Source of the DNA: Epiperipatus broadwayi
Lineage: Eukaryota > Onychophora > Udeonychophora > Euonychophora > Peripatidae
Length of the DNA stretch: 64,000 nt
Assembly (NCBI GenBank): GCA_028023455.1
Contig: JAQFVV010006221.1
Location: 2,054,001 to 2,118,000 of the forward strand
Direction: 5' to 3'
The notes beneath the pieces were generated by a model, which did no database searches, had not been told where the DNA came from, and was given only the letters and a program-made list of their open reading frames with translations. Each line of letters opens with the position of its first letter. Positions within the stretch are counted from its first letter, which is position 1. Position numbers and translations under genes: made by a program. Shown here in pieces: positions 52,919 through 64,000 of this stretch.

Positions 52919-53918
52919 ATACTAAAGCTACCAAGAAAGTTATCTATATAGATAAGCCTTTCATGAAGAAGAATATGAAGTCTCGTGATATTAATCTGAT
53001 CTTTTATAAATTAGCTGTCAAAACTCTAATGGCACGGATTTCTCAAACTAAACTTTGCAAAAAAGGAACAATGTCAAATGATGATTTTGTAAATGCTAAG
53101 CCTGAAGTATCTCTGGAAACCAATCTGCAAAGCAATTTAGTGGAAACATTAATTGAACCAGCTCCATTAGATGATATTTTTGAAACAAATGACGTAGAAC
53201 AGGATGTAGAGACTTTTGGAACAGGATTTTCTATTGATGAAACTGTTAATAATAATTTGAAACAAAAGCATTCATTTACTGATGTAAAATCTCCAATTCG
53301 AAAACAAATTATTCATGATAATGAATTTGCTGCTTCTTATAAATTGAAGTTAGAAATGATTAAGAAAGGTATTTTTTCTGAAAAGAAAAAAGATGTTGAA
53401 AGTGAAATGACCTTGAACTCTATTAAAGATGAAAAGATACAGAAAGATTCTTTAAAAGAAAATATAAACAATTCTGAAAATATGCTTCTTGAGATGAAGC
53501 ATATAGAAGAGATGAAGCATGTAGAAGAGTTGAACAATTCTTTTTCTGAAGCATCTAATTTTGATTCAGAAGGTGAAGCAAATCTAGTAATAGATTTAGG
53601 AGATGAAGAAAATATTTCAAATTCACAGGATTCTAGTATGGAAAAAAGTCAAGATTCTTCTTTTGAAGAACATTTAAATTCAAATTCCACAAAAACATCA
53701 AATGCTAGAATCTTAAGGTCATTTAAAGCTAAAAACATTGATATTGATGAACATGAAAAATTAAAAAGAACATCTGATGTAAATCATTCTCAAAATAACT
53801 CAAAAACAAATACTGGAGCATCTCAGACAGGAAAATTTAAAAACAAAACTTTAAGTTTTGATATAAAAGAATCAGAAAATATTCTTAAAACAGATGCAGG
53901 CCAACCACAAATATCAAG
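52919..53918 (+). CDS. ICE2: ICE2 exon F (large, Ser/Asn/Glu-rich)
   Basis: Acceptor TTTGTTTATAG ends at 52918 and donor GTAATAAA starts at 53919. The 1000-bp exon enters in phase 1 and leaves in phase 2, giving about 333 codons. It opens with TKATKKVIYIDKPFMKKNMK and DINLIFYKLAVKTLM, matching the VKVIYIxxPLPxKxMTxRxRNxIF block of vertebrate ICE2. An acidic EQDVETFGTGFS follows, matching the ELETFG of vertebrates. The rest is a long disordered region rich in Ser, Asn, Glu and Lys, with a short internal duplication (EMKHIEEMKHVEE at 53494-53531) and acidic clusters (NLVIDLGDEENIS). Low-complexity linkers of this kind occur in the same position in vertebrate ICE2. Confidence 0.88.
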
Positions 53919-54055
53919 GTAATAAATTTTATCATTTTAGTTTACATATATATATGATCAATAGATGGAGCATTACCAAAACCTCCGAACAAGCGTATTT
54001 TTGTTTACGTAAACGTCAAAAGAGTCAGAATTAACTATCTCTTTCGTTGGCTCCA

Positions 54056-54102
54056 CCTTCAGATCAGCTGATTTTAAGCTAATTTGCTATCATCAGTGAA
54101 GG
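54056..54102 (-). ncRNA. Hammerhead motif, P2 palindrome left arm
   Basis: - strand: stem I CCUUCA/UGAAGG (perfect 6 bp), CUGAUGA (54096-54090), a stem II region with AGC/GCU, AAAA in place of GAAA, stem III AUC/GAU with loop AGCU, cleavage triplet AUC. Only the G of the second box is lost. Its stem I differs from that of 29090-29133 by a paired (compensatory) change. Confidence 0.75.
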
Positions 54103-54336
54103 ATAGGGCTAGAAACTAGATCTAAACACTAACTCCAAAGCGTTTATGCAACAAGTTTCTATCAGTTTGCAAGCATGAATTTTTTAGACACATAATGTCT
54201 TCAAACCCAGCCTAACAAGCCAGATAGGCTGGGTTTGAAGACATTACGTGTCTAAAAAATTCATGCTTGCAAACTGATAGGAACTTGTTGCATAAACGCT
54301 TTGGAGTTAGTGTTTAGATCTAGTTTCTAGCCCTAT

Positions 54337-54375
54337 CCCTCACTGATGATAGCTTGAAATCAGCTGATCTGAAGG
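54337..54375 (+). ncRNA. Hammerhead motif, P2 palindrome right arm, stem II deleted
   Basis: + strand: CCCUCA (54337-54342), CUGAUGA (54343-54349), UAGCUU with eight bases missing relative to the left arm so that stem II cannot form, GAAA (54356-54359), stem III AUC/GAU, AUC, then UGAAGG (54370-54375). The boxes are intact, but without stem II cleavage is unlikely. It is sense to ICE2. Confidence 0.7.
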
Positions 54376-54889
54376 TGGAGCCAACGAAAGAGATAGTTAA
54401 TTCTGACTCTTTTGACGTTTAGGTAAACAAAAATATGCTTGTTCGGAGGTTTTGGTAAAGCTCCATCTATTTATCATAAATGCAAACGATAGCAAGTTAC
54501 GTGATTTATAACTTATTTTTGTTTTTCATATATATATGTAAACAATTTAAAAGTATTGCAGTTTGTAATGTTATAATTGACTATTTATTAGTCTTCATTA
54601 CATGACATGTTTATTTTACGTTTAAAGAGATTTATTTAAAACTTCATTGTATCAATATTTCAATCTCTGTGGTCAAGTTGCAATCTTTAAGTGTCCATAT
54701 ATATAATTCATTGGACATTAGTAAGAGTGGATTTCCACTCTTATTATTAAAAGGAGAGAGGTTGCCTTGACAACAATGAGAAATATTGATTACTATCTAT
54801 ATTGGCATGTTTAGGTGGTGACTGGTTTCTATTGATTATATATATATATATTATTTATTTGAATTGGTATGAGTGTTAAATTTATTTTT

Positions 54890-56000
54890 TTCTATCAGAA
54901 TAAAGAGTTAGTGTAGAAGATGAAAAATCTGAGGCATTTGAAATGAAAACTGGTATTAAACAAGGATATGTACTTGCTCCACCATTATTTTCAATTTTTA
55001 TGACAGCGATCTTTGGATCTGTTTATAGAAGTTTAATAAAATGAGAATCAAAACACAATACAAGTTTGATGGTAGAATTTTTAATTTGATTTGATTAAAA
55101 ATGAAAACAAGGACTTCGTTTAGTTGGATTCTAGATTTGTAGTATGCTGATAATTATGCTATTTTTCCAAGTTCGGAAGATGGTCTGCAGAATGTATTTA
55201 ATGTTTTGAATGCAACATGTAAAGACTTTGGTTTGATAATTAATGTTCAGAAAACTCAAATTCGCTATCAGCCAGTGATGGAGGAAAAATCCTCAGCAAC
55301 ATTTAGCTTGGCTGGTTATCAATTTGAGAATGTAAAGCAATTTCTAATATACGTATAAAATGGTCTTACATGTTGAGCTTCAACATAGATTACAATATGT
55401 TTCATCACAGAAAAATAATTACAGCAACTAAGCTGTATATAGAGCTATTATTTTACCTAACCTATTGTATGGAAGTAAGATTTGGACATCCGATTGATGG
55501 AATATAAAGACTAGGAAAAATTTCATGTAAGGATGCTCCACAAAATCGTAGAACCATATGTTTTTCAAGTTGTGGAATGTGATAATATAAAATCCATCAT
55601 TATAAAATCATATTTTCATTGAATTGGAGATATAAAATGATTGAACAATTTAGTAGTTCCTAAAAGGATATTTTATGGTGAATGTGAGTATGGCTTTTTT
55701 TGGAAGAAGTAGATCGTATTTACATTATAAGGATTATTTAAAATTCCTTTTAAAGAAATGTCATGTTGATTGTTTCCATTGGTAAGGTATATCAGAGAAA
55801 AAAAAACACATTGGAAAGCTTCAATCAGATATGAGGTTGAAGTATTCCAGTATTTCAGAAAGAAAAGTTTTCTATTGAATAAGTTTAAAGACATCACAAA
55901 ATATTAAACAAAACAGAAAAATGGGCAGCATGTTTTTTATGTGGACATATTTATGGCTCACTGATTTGTTTGTATAGTCATGACAAAACTCATCTCTAAT
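54890..56000 (+). pseudogene. Degenerate LINE reverse transcriptase of another family with C2H2-type end
   Basis: Pieces in order: FEMKTGIKQGYVLAPPLFSI (54940), a DGRIFNL remnant (55070), LQYADDYAIFPS (55140, catalytic YADD), DFGLIINVQKTQ (55230), LYCMEVRFGHP (about 55465) and RIFYGE-like KDILW (55660). At the end a Cys-x2-Cys-x12-His-x3-His pattern follows (CFLCGHIY...YSHDKTH, 55931-55993), then TAA. Some LINE families carry a zinc-finger-like C-terminus after such an RT. Multiple stops show it is dead. The RT blocks differ clearly from the RTE family. Confidence 0.6.
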
Positions 56001-56199
56001 ATAATTTTTTATTTTTTCTCTTTGAAGTTATATAAATAGTCTTACTGTGAACTTTTTGCTTATTCTTATGCATATATATATATATCACACACAAAATACC
56101 ATCATACATTTTAAAATATTTACATTCCAAAAATTTAGTGATAGTACAAAAATACATGTTTCTTCTGCTATCTGTTTGAGACAACATGTATAGGTTTTA

Positions 56200-57100
56200 T
56201 GAATTCATATTATTATTACTTAATAATGTTCAGAATTAGCATATATAAATCTATATTGATTATATGTACTTGTCAGATGTGACTAGTATCTTCTTATAAA
56301 TGCGTAGGAAAGGTATCTAAAAGTGAACCTACTGCCTCAAGTAACAAGTTTCCAAGAATTATGCCAATACTATTTCTAGAAAGAATAGCCCTGTGAATGT
56401 ATTTATTCACAAATCATATTAAGAACCATCATCGTTAAATAAAAATATTTATTAATAATGTAGAAAAAAAAATCATTAGTAGTACAATCATATCTTATAT
56501 TACAGTAAATTTGCAATAACTCACTATCACTTTTTAAACTAATTTTTGATTTGCCTATTCATTCATCACTATTCATTACCTATTATTATTCACTTTGTAA
56601 TTGTAAAACAATACACTACTTTTTTTAGGTACTGACAATGGGAAAGAAAGATGTGCTTGTTTTTAAGTTTAATTCATTTAATTTTGCAAATATAAAACCA
56701 TGCTATACATATATGAAATATGCTACATAATATTCACTAAAAAATTTTTAAAATTACTTATCTTTAAATTGCTGGAAGTCTTCTCATCAAAATGGAAACT
56801 TTTTGTAATCGTTATGTTTTTGCTTTTGCCTGGATAATAGAAATTTTTTTAAATAATTATCTTTACGGTTGACTACCTGTTTCTGTTATTGCCTCATTGG
56901 ATTTGCCATCAAAATTTGAAGTAGAAAATCTCATTGCTGTCGTTGGTATACAGATTTTGATTTTTTGGTATTCTGTATTACTTTATCATTTGTTTATAAC
57001 ATTCTTTCTTACATTTCATTATGCTACTTTTATTTTTGGTAATTATTCCACTTGTCTTTAATTATTACTGACATAACTGTACTTCTGTCAGTTTTGTGTT
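56200..57100. other. Intron F-G stretch, nothing recognised
   Basis: AT-rich DNA with no supported feature. Confidence 0.4.
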
Positions 57101-57114
57101 TTTTTTTTCCAATT

Positions 57115-57575
57115 AGATGAAAAAGCAAAAAAACATTTTAATGCAATTAATAAAAGAGATGATAAGTCTACATATAAATATATATTCATTATTTAAAATA
57201 TAGACATAAAATCGATTGTATAAAAAATATAAAACCTTTAACCTATATTAAAAAATCTAATAGAAGGAAGGTATATGAAATCAATTACATTAATTACAAC
57301 GCACATAATTGTATGAATATATATATATATATAAAACATCAATTAATTTAACTAATATTTGATTAATGATAAATGAATGGAAAATTATATAATATAAATT
57401 TGTATAGGATTTTTTTTTTCTTTTCTTCCTTAAACATATTGTATTATTGTTATAATAGGTTCTAATTAATTATAAAAGAGATAGATGCCATTATGTATGC
57501 AAGGTACATTGAAATTGTAGAATAGTTCTAACATATTGAAGAGGGCAAAAATCATTAGTTGCTGAAAAGAGCTTT
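57115..57575 (+). pseudogene. PLE-8: GIY-YIG remnant with worn hammerhead
   Basis: In shifted frames: KKHFNAINKRDDKS, YRHKIDCIKNIKPLTYIKK, RRKVYEINYINYN, then SINLTNIWLMINEW, the same protein as PLE-3 at about two thirds identity. Downstream (about 57535-57573) UUGAAGA, a GGGCAA/UUGCU stem and GAAAA form a hammerhead remnant. It has the same order and spacing as PLE-3, on the opposite strand. Confidence 0.7.
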
Positions 57576-57619
57576 TATATATTATTATTGTTAATATATA
57601 TATATAGAGTTATTGCTGT

Positions 57620-58860
57620 TATATAAAGATATTTTATTTTATATCATAATGACTTATTGAATTTTTTTTTTTTTTACCATTTTATAGCATTCCAAATATT
57701 TATTTCTTCTGAAGAGATTTGGTTTATATAATTTTTAATACTGAATATGTTTTAAATATATGTTTGGAATTTAATTAATTATAATAAAACTAGTTCAGCA
57801 TTTATCTTTTTTCTCAAGCTTTTTTTAAAACTCTATCAGGCAATTATGATAATTATTTTACTTACCGCTAATATAAAATATATTGAATCATAGAAGATTG
57901 GATAATAATGCCATATGGCTTCCTGCAAGCAATAATAGCTAATTGACTTTTTTCATTTGCAGAAAATATATTCAACTTATTAATATATTAAACTGAAGCA
58001 AAATAGTGGGATATGAATAAATTGGCTACTGGATGAATGAATAGCTGACAATATCTCCATTCTAAGTGCCAATTAGTCACAAGTCTCTTGTGAGTTCGCA
58101 GTAATAAATAAATTACTATATAAGATCCTTTATAATAAAAAGTTCCTAAATTAAGTGTGATCATGCATATAAAATCCCCCAACAGTAGATTTCTTCTGGT
58201 TAACATTTATTGTTAAATTTTCTATGGGTTTGTTTAAAAATAATGATTATTATGCTATTTTTGATAATATTACTTTATTATCAGTAATGCAAATCATAAA
58301 CTGATTGATTTGGTAGAAAATTGATGTAGTTTCCTCTTCTTATTTTGTTATTGATATTATATAGAAATTTTAAAAAACCAGTGGATATTGTTGAATTCTG
58401 GGGGGAAAATAATAGCTCCAAATGTTCAACATTTGAATCCTTAATCCCTATTTCCTAAATCACTTGAATTGTTCAAATCTTCCATGAATTTTTCATCCAA
58501 TTATGATGAATAAAACTGCTTAAATAATGTGTCTAGTAGTTTTTAATATTAAAATGTATTAAATATGGCCCAAATTACAACCTCTTAAATATAATTTTAT
58601 CATTTGCTTAGGATTGTATAGATAGCAGTTTACTATAGTTTGATTATAAGTATCAAAAACTACTTTATAGAATTATATTAATAATTATTACTGATCATTC
58701 ATCATTAAACTAGAGGTTATCTTTAGCCCAGATATATTCTTTAATTTTTAATAATAGTGCATTGTATTATAAAGATATCAACTTCTGAGTTTTCTTGCCT
58801 ATATTGACAGTTTTGATAACTTTCACTACACCACTGTTGTGCCAGGCAGGGACTATATAT
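57620..58860. other. Intron F-G stretch, nothing recognised
   Basis: AT-rich DNA, no supported gene or repeat. Confidence 0.4.
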
Positions 58861-58879
58861 ATACATATTAGATTAAGAT

Positions 58880-60560
58880 GCATCTGTCCAAATTATACCA
58901 AGTACTAGAAGAAATCAGAGAAAATGATCTAGTTATTAAGAAAAAAAAAAAAGATGTTGTAGGTGTTTATAAGATAAGACAAGAGAGCTTTTTGGGAACT
59001 TATTAGACAGATTGTAGAAATTTTTTAATATGGAGGTAACAATAAAAAGAATAGTTTTGTCTTAATAATATAACAAAAGATGGTTTTATAAATAACATTT
59101 CTGGAAATAATTTGCTATTGATGGTTAGATTGAAAGCTATACCAAAAGCCATGTTGATTATTTAATTGAACTATCAAACTATGATGAAGAGATAAAAACT
59201 GAAAACAAATCAGATGTAATTATATAATGATACTGTAATATTGTTATGGGAAAGAGAAGACAAAATTGTAAAAATTTATAGTCTATAAAAAGAAATGAGA
59301 TAACTGAAAGGCTGCTAAATTTGTATATGAGAAAGTTTCTGGTGATTTATGTTAGAAAGAAAATATAGAGAAACAGAAAAATTAAAAAAAAGAGAATGAA
59401 AAATTAATTTATTGTATAGTACTACAAAACCATTTAGATATGAAAAGAGGTATAATAAGAATGAAGCAAAAATAGTAGTAAAGAAAGTGTGAGTGTATTT
59501 TTTTTAAAAAAGGTAAAAATAATATAATTTGTATGATAAGTAAACTAATGATTTGTGATAATTGAAAATAAAGTCAGATAAATAAAAATGAAATAATTTA
59601 TTCATTAAAAGAGAAAGATGTTGTAAAAACTACAGCTGACATAAAGATTTAAAACATAAAGAATTGATGAGATTCTACTTGAATATCTGTAGTATTTGAA
59701 AAAATTAGTTGAAATTTATTTTCTAATTTATGATTCAAATAAGTGATTAGTTTTTAAAAATATTAATTCAGTGAAATGTGAGAATCTTAAAAGAATATTA
59801 GATTAGTAAATGGAAGATAGAGAGATAAGAGATGCAATTGGAATGGTGAGAATTATTGTTGAAACATATAAAAAATAGGAGAGATTATTATTATTAGGAT
59901 ATTTGTATATGAGATAGAGATTAATTGTAATATTGAATGGTTGCCTTATAAAAGTTATAAACAAAAAGAAGGGTGTAAGATATGACAGGGATGACAATGG
60001 AGTTAACATTTGGAGAAAAATTCATTATTTGTTGATTGTTTAAACTTGCTCACATATATAAATGATGAACTTAATGTAAATGTTGAGTAGAATTGATGAA
60101 ATTAGTAGAAGGTTTGAGATGAAAATTTGTTTAATTTATTATATAAGAGAAAAGATAGTCATGTGCAAGTGTGATTGAGCTGTGATCTATTGAAATTTAT
60201 TTTAAAAAAGAGACATGTCAAATATTTTGTTAGAATATTTTATTAGAGACTTAGAATTTAAAAAAAAAACATTGGAGACTTGAGAAATTCAATTTGCAGG
60301 AGATTTGAGAAGATAACTTTGAAGGATAGGATTAGAATTGGAGATGTGGTAAAAGAATAGATGAGAATTAATTATTTTTTGACTAAATTAAAAAAATATT
60401 AGATTGGATTTTTGTTTAGAATAAAAAACAGTTAGGACCAAAATGTGAGGAAGATAGAAGAGGCATAAAAAGGGTAGCTTTGAATTATTAAAGAGAAAGG
60501 CAAACATAGAAATTCATGGTGAAAATAGTCTGAAATGAGATATGGGGTCTAAACCTTTTG
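58880..60560 (+). other. Purine-rich tract, possibly an ancient LINE
   Basis: The + strand is strongly A/G-rich over 1.7 kb, unlike the surrounding A/T-balanced intron and like the sense strand of the LINEs in this window. Short peptides such as KITLKDRIRIGDVVKE (about 60310) look coding, but stops are too frequent to name a family. The assignment rests on composition and weak impressions only. Confidence 0.25.
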
Positions 60561-60894
60561 ATAAATAGTTGATAATAATATTAATAATTATAAAGTTTCA
60601 ATTTTATGATTTTGAAACCATTGCTATGGCTGAAAGATCATTTCGGAGATTTCAAGTATTATTGAATGCTGAATTGTCAGTTACAATTTTTTTTTCATTT
60701 CTGCTGTACTAGAAGAGCTAAAATTTATTATCAAAATTTAGAGGCAAACTTGATTAATAAAAATATTTGTTCAACATATGATCTTCTCTGTAAAATTTTC
60801 AGTATAAAATGTTAGAAATATGGAACCATTATTAAATTATTTTTGCTAATTTTTTAATTATTAAATAATTAAAATAATTTTTAATGTGTTTTAG

Positions 60895-60956
60895 ACGACG
60901 GAGCTTAAGAATTCAACAAAGAAGTGGGGATAGTTACAATAAGCATTCATTCTTGA
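60895..60956 (+). CDS. ICE2: ICE2 exon G (62 bp)
   Basis: Acceptor TTAATGTGTTTTAG ends at 60894 and the strong donor GTAAGTTT starts at 60957. It enters in phase 2 (AG from exon F plus A makes Arg), gives 20 codons and leaves in phase 1. It encodes RRSLRIQQRSGDSYNKHSFL, a basic Ser/Arg/Gln-rich linker. There is no distinctive homology by eye; the call rests on splice signals, phase match to exon F and an open frame. A different next exon cannot be ruled out. Confidence 0.55.
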
Positions 60957-62600
60957 GTAAGTTTTGAAATGAAAAAAATATTTTAATTATTTTATGAATA
61001 GCAATATATTTTTTTATCTGAATCACGTGACGTAAACACGAAAATAATGTATTCTTTTTGCTGTTTAAAATTTTCAGTATCTTTATTATTACTATGTTGA
61101 TTCTTGTAATTTCTGCTATATAGCATTATAAAATAAAGTATAAAAAGTACATTATTTTGTTCATATAGAAACATTGTGAAAAGAGTGAATATTTAACATG
61201 TATATAATTATTTCAAGAGATCATTATATTCATCAATCCTTTCATAATAGCCATAAAGAGGAGGGTATAATTCAGCATATTCTTTAAAGACGAGCTAGGC
61301 AAAAAAAGATTAAGATTATTTAAATATGATAGTAAAAATACTTTTTTTAGAAAGCAAACAATTCATAACACTAACAAATAGGTATATATGAGTTACGTAT
61401 GTGTAGATGCGCATATACATGTATATATAATATTTATTGTTTATTCATACATGTAATAAAACAATATATATATATGGTAAAGTACTTATAATATTCTTTA
61501 AGATAATTTTAAGTTTAATTATTAAAAAAGAGGTAATAATAATAATAATAATTTACAATTAATGTTCTAAAGAACTTAAAAATCACATAACAATCTGTTA
61601 ATTACTGAACGTACATGTCTTTGTGAATATCATGATATTAAAAGAATAAATAATTTAAAGAGGCATCCCTAAAGAATTTAATAAATTTGGCTTTTTTTAA
61701 AAAAAAATCATCATAGCTAGAAATATAATTTTTATAAATATGTAAATAAGCAATTATTTTATCTAGCGCCATGTTTACAATTATATTACATTGAATGTAA
61801 TAAATATGTAAAATAAAATTAGTTTCCTTGAAAATTCTAAAAACCTATGACAGAACTAACCTAGTAGGTTTTTTCTGGGACAGTAAACGAACTTCGTACA
61901 GAATATGATGCTTTAACATAATACTATGGAATGTCTCACATCTTGACAGGAATTTTTTTTAAAAAAAAATATGTTTAAAAGGATTATTAACATTTAATGT
62001 CATACATGAAAATTTGAGAAAATAAAAGAATTACGAAGTATTCTACATCATAATATCTAGGAAGTGTTTATCAGAGCTCTAAAAACAACAAAAAAAGGAC
62101 TCTTCATATTTTCAGCTACGAATTTGTTTAAATTTAAACTAAAGCTGGATGCCATATCAACAACCCTATTTCTATGAAAGTCATTTGTTAATAGTAAATA
62201 AATTGTAATATAAACTATTATAGAAAATATATATATAAATATATATCGGTTATTAATAACAGTAGCAAACTCTATACAGTAGAATCACCGAGAGTTTTCT
62301 ACTGTCATTAACAGCCTGTGTACGCATTTGAAATAGTAATTATGTGATATATCAGTTATTGTTATTTTAAGCATTGCTATTGTGTTTTATAAATTATATA
62401 TATATCTTTGTAGTAATAAATTAATTTATATTTTAAATATTTATGGTTTAAAATAATATTTTAATTTTATGTTTAAACAATGAAATTCTCACATAGTTTT
62501 ATTTAAAGTTAACGCTTTTGAAAATAATAATTGTTAATTAAATAAATAAAATTTATCAGAATCTGAATTACAAAGTGTAAATCATTTTACCTTTGAGTGT
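60957..62600. other. Intron after exon G, nothing recognised
   Basis: AT-rich DNA with AT microsatellites (for example 61420-61475 and 62395-62405). No further ICE2 exon seen before RTE-2. Confidence 0.45.
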
Positions 62601-62607
62601 CTCAATC

Positions 62608-64000
62608 ATCATCATCATCAACCATTATCAATCCACTGCAGGATGAAGGTCTCTCCAAGTTTAATTCATCTTCTCCAATCTTTAGCTTCTCTTCTCCACA
62701 TCATCCCTGCATACTTTCTTATTTCACCCATCTATCTCACATGTGGTCTCTTTTTGGTCTTTTACAATCTCTTGGAATCCAGTTTAAGATTTCAATTGTC
62801 CATCTATTATCATTTCTTCTAGCAATATGTCCAGCTCAATTCCACTTCAATCTTTGAATTTTTTCAATGAGGTCAGTAACACCTGTTTGTTCTCTTACCC
62901 ATACATTGCGTTTTCAATCTCTTCTTGTCATTCCCAACATGCATCTCTCCATACTTCTTTGAGTGGTCTGGAGACTCTATATTGCTCTTCTATTAAGTGT
63001 CCAAGTCTCAGATCCATAAGTAAGAACTGGTAAAACATATTTGTTAAAACCTTCCTTTTCAAACACATAGGCATATTTCCTTTTAGTATCAAGTTATTTC
63101 TACCAAAAGCACTCCAACCAAGTTTAATTCTATGATTAATTTCATCCATTATGTTTCCATCTGTATTAATAATCTGACCAAGGTATTTGTAACTGTTAAC
63201 TTCTAATTCATCATAATCAATCTTTATTTTCATATTTTGAGCAAATCGATTAAACATTACTTTAGTCTTTTTAACACTTATCTTTAGTCCTACTTTTCTA
63301 CTTTCATCTGATAACTCCTGCAACATTTCCTGCAGCTCTGAAGCATTATTTGCAAAAACAACTATATCATCTGCAAAATCTAAATGACTTAAATAATCTC
63401 CATTTATTTTCACTCCTTTAGTTTCCCATTTTAATCCACAAAATACTTCTTGCAACACTGCTATAAAAAGTTTTGGAGATATGGAGTCACTTTGTCTTAC
63501 ACCTTTCTCAATGTTAACTTTCCCAGTATCATTATGTAATCTAATTGTTGCTGTTGCATTTTTATAAATATTCTTTAAAATATGACAATATCCTGGATCT
63601 ATACCTTGATGATCCAATGCTTTAATCACTGAAGAAATGTTTATAGAATCAAATGCCTTTTCATAATCTACAAATCCAAAACATAATGACAACTCATATT
63701 CATTTGTCCTTTTTATAACTTCTCTCAATACCTGAATATGATCTACCATACTAAAAACACTTTTAAATCCAGCCTGTTCTCTTGCTTGGTGGAGATCCAA
63801 TGTTCTTTGTAGACGAGTTGTAATTCTCTTGGTAAAAATTTTGTATAAAACTGATAAAATGCTGATAGGTCTGTAATTTCTAATATCTTCTTTATCACCT
63901 TTTTTAAATATTAATATTATTACTGCATTCTTCCAATCATCTGGTACGTCTTTATCATTTAGACATTTGGTATATAACTTTGCTAAAAAAATTTCTATTT
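62608..64000 (-). mobile_element. RTE-2: RTE LINE, antisense, running off the window end
   Basis: The 3' end is the ATGATGATGATG tail (CATCATCATCATCAACC on + at 62609-62626). The - strand then goes through C-terminal tail, thumb and reverse transcriptase up to the window edge in the palm/fingers region. It is closely similar to RTE-1. The element lies antisense to ICE2 and downstream of its last visible exon. The 5' end and any endonuclease are outside the window. Confidence 0.92.
62640..64000 (-). pseudogene. RTE-2 reverse transcriptase, open palm domain, broken tail
   Basis: From 64000 down to about 63050 one frame is open: TKCLNDKDVPDDWKNAVI, IRNYRPISILSVLYK, FVDYEKAFDS (block A), VRQSDSISPKLF (block B, Gly replaced by Ser), LDFADDIVVFANN (catalytic FADD intact), SYKYLGQIIN. 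At about 63045-63052 one T is missing relative to RTE-1, shifting the frame at KRKVFNK. In the restored reading direction TAG at 62977-62979 (CAG in RTE-1) is a further stop. The catalytic core is intact but the C-terminus is not, so the copy is probably non-autonomous as it stands. Confidence 0.85.

Larger units (their letters stand above)
53955..54477. mobile_element. P2 inverted-repeat element with a hammerhead in each arm
   Basis: Ends ATAGATGGAGC (left) and GCTCCATCTAT (right). Arms about 53955-54218 and about 54223-54477 run through GTCAAAAGAGTCAGAATTAA, the hammerhead, CTAGATCTAAACAC and GACATTACGTGTCTAAAAAA, with only a few differences. It begins 36 bp after the exon F donor. Its single-copy relative is at 29013-29325. 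Confidence 0.75.
9906..60956 (+). other. ICE2: ICE2 (NARG2)-like gene, internal part: seven exons over 51 kb
   Basis: Seven exons with AG/GT borders and compatible phases (entering phase 2, then 0, 0, 0, 0, 1, 2) give about 591 codons. Each aligns in order with vertebrate ICE2 as I remember it: P-x-P-K-(I/F)-S-K followed by YLEFLIKY (exon A), a VxEEVxxFLK-like helix (B), Y-x-x-FYxxxxTxxL (C), VK-x-x-x-PS (D), SKDFNAEKL and EWELPITV (E), KKVIYIDKP and ETFG (F). ICE2 is a subunit of the little elongation complex (ELL, EAF, ICE1, ZC3H8), which acts in the nucleus at small nuclear RNA genes. The start exon and the conserved C-terminal NARG2_C domain are not in view. Introns of 5-12 kb are filled with transposons. 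The identification is by recall, not alignment software. Confidence 0.85.

Noticed and set aside
1-64000. CRISPR array or bacterial operon structure
   Set aside because: Spliced exons, LINEs and PLEs show a eukaryotic genome. Repeats are dispersed or palindromic, not regularly spaced short repeats with unique spacers.

Overview
The window looks like intronic DNA from a very AT-rich invertebrate animal genome. The host gene is recognisable: seven exons on the + strand between 9906 and 60956 join in consistent reading phase. They encode the N-terminal and middle parts of ICE2 (NARG2), the ELL-interacting subunit of the little elongation complex that supports small nuclear RNA transcription. Neither the first exon(s) nor the C-terminal NARG2_C domain was found, so the gene runs beyond both ends of what I can see. 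The exact species cannot be fixed. Low GC, RTE-clade LINEs with GATGAT tails and many Penelope-like elements fit an arthropod, perhaps an arachnid, but that is a guess.

Only about 1.8 kb of the 64 kb is exon. The introns are a graveyard of mobile elements. They hold (i) at least six copies of one RTE-type LINE (6.5, 14.9, 23.6, 32.8, 43.7 and 62.6 kb), from a 189-bp 3' stub with an 11-bp target duplication to a nearly open reverse transcriptase that leaves the window on the - strand; (ii) degenerate LINEs of other families (30.5-32.3, 41.5 and 54.9-56.0 kb); (iii) eight or more remnants of Penelope-like elements (PLEs) with GIY-YIG endonuclease ends (4-6.4, 16.5-18, 27.9, 29.4-30.1, 36.6, 37.6-38.1, 38.2-39.2 and 57.1 kb); (iv) small DNA transposons (a TTAA-flanked piggyBac-like element, a hAT-like MITE, palindromic MITEs); and (v) a high-GC, coding-like block at 48.75-49.69 kb that I cannot identify.

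The most notable signal is a set of hammerhead-ribozyme (HHR) motifs. They occur at PLE 3' ends, in several families of large inverted-repeat elements, and in a roughly 421-bp tandem dimer nested in an RTE copy. Several have the full conserved core (CUGANGA, GAAA, an NUH cleavage triplet) with matching stems, and two related copies show a compensatory base-pair change in stem I. In four palindromic elements the arm antisense to ICE2 keeps a consensus core while the sense arm is broken; one palindrome shows the reverse. This suggests a testable idea that sense-strand self-cleaving motifs in this gene's introns are selected against.

Layout: 1-9.9 kb, PLE-1, RTE-1 and one HHR palindrome; 9.9-27.6 kb, ICE2 exons A-C with nested RTE-3/PLE-2 and HHR palindromes; 27.6-46.7 kb, exons D and E among PLEs, LINEs and the HHR dimer; 46.7-60.9 kb, exons F and G, HHR palindromes, the foreign block and another LINE; 61-64 kb, RTE-2 on the - strand. 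All homology statements rest on recognition of motifs and recalled family features, not on database searches.
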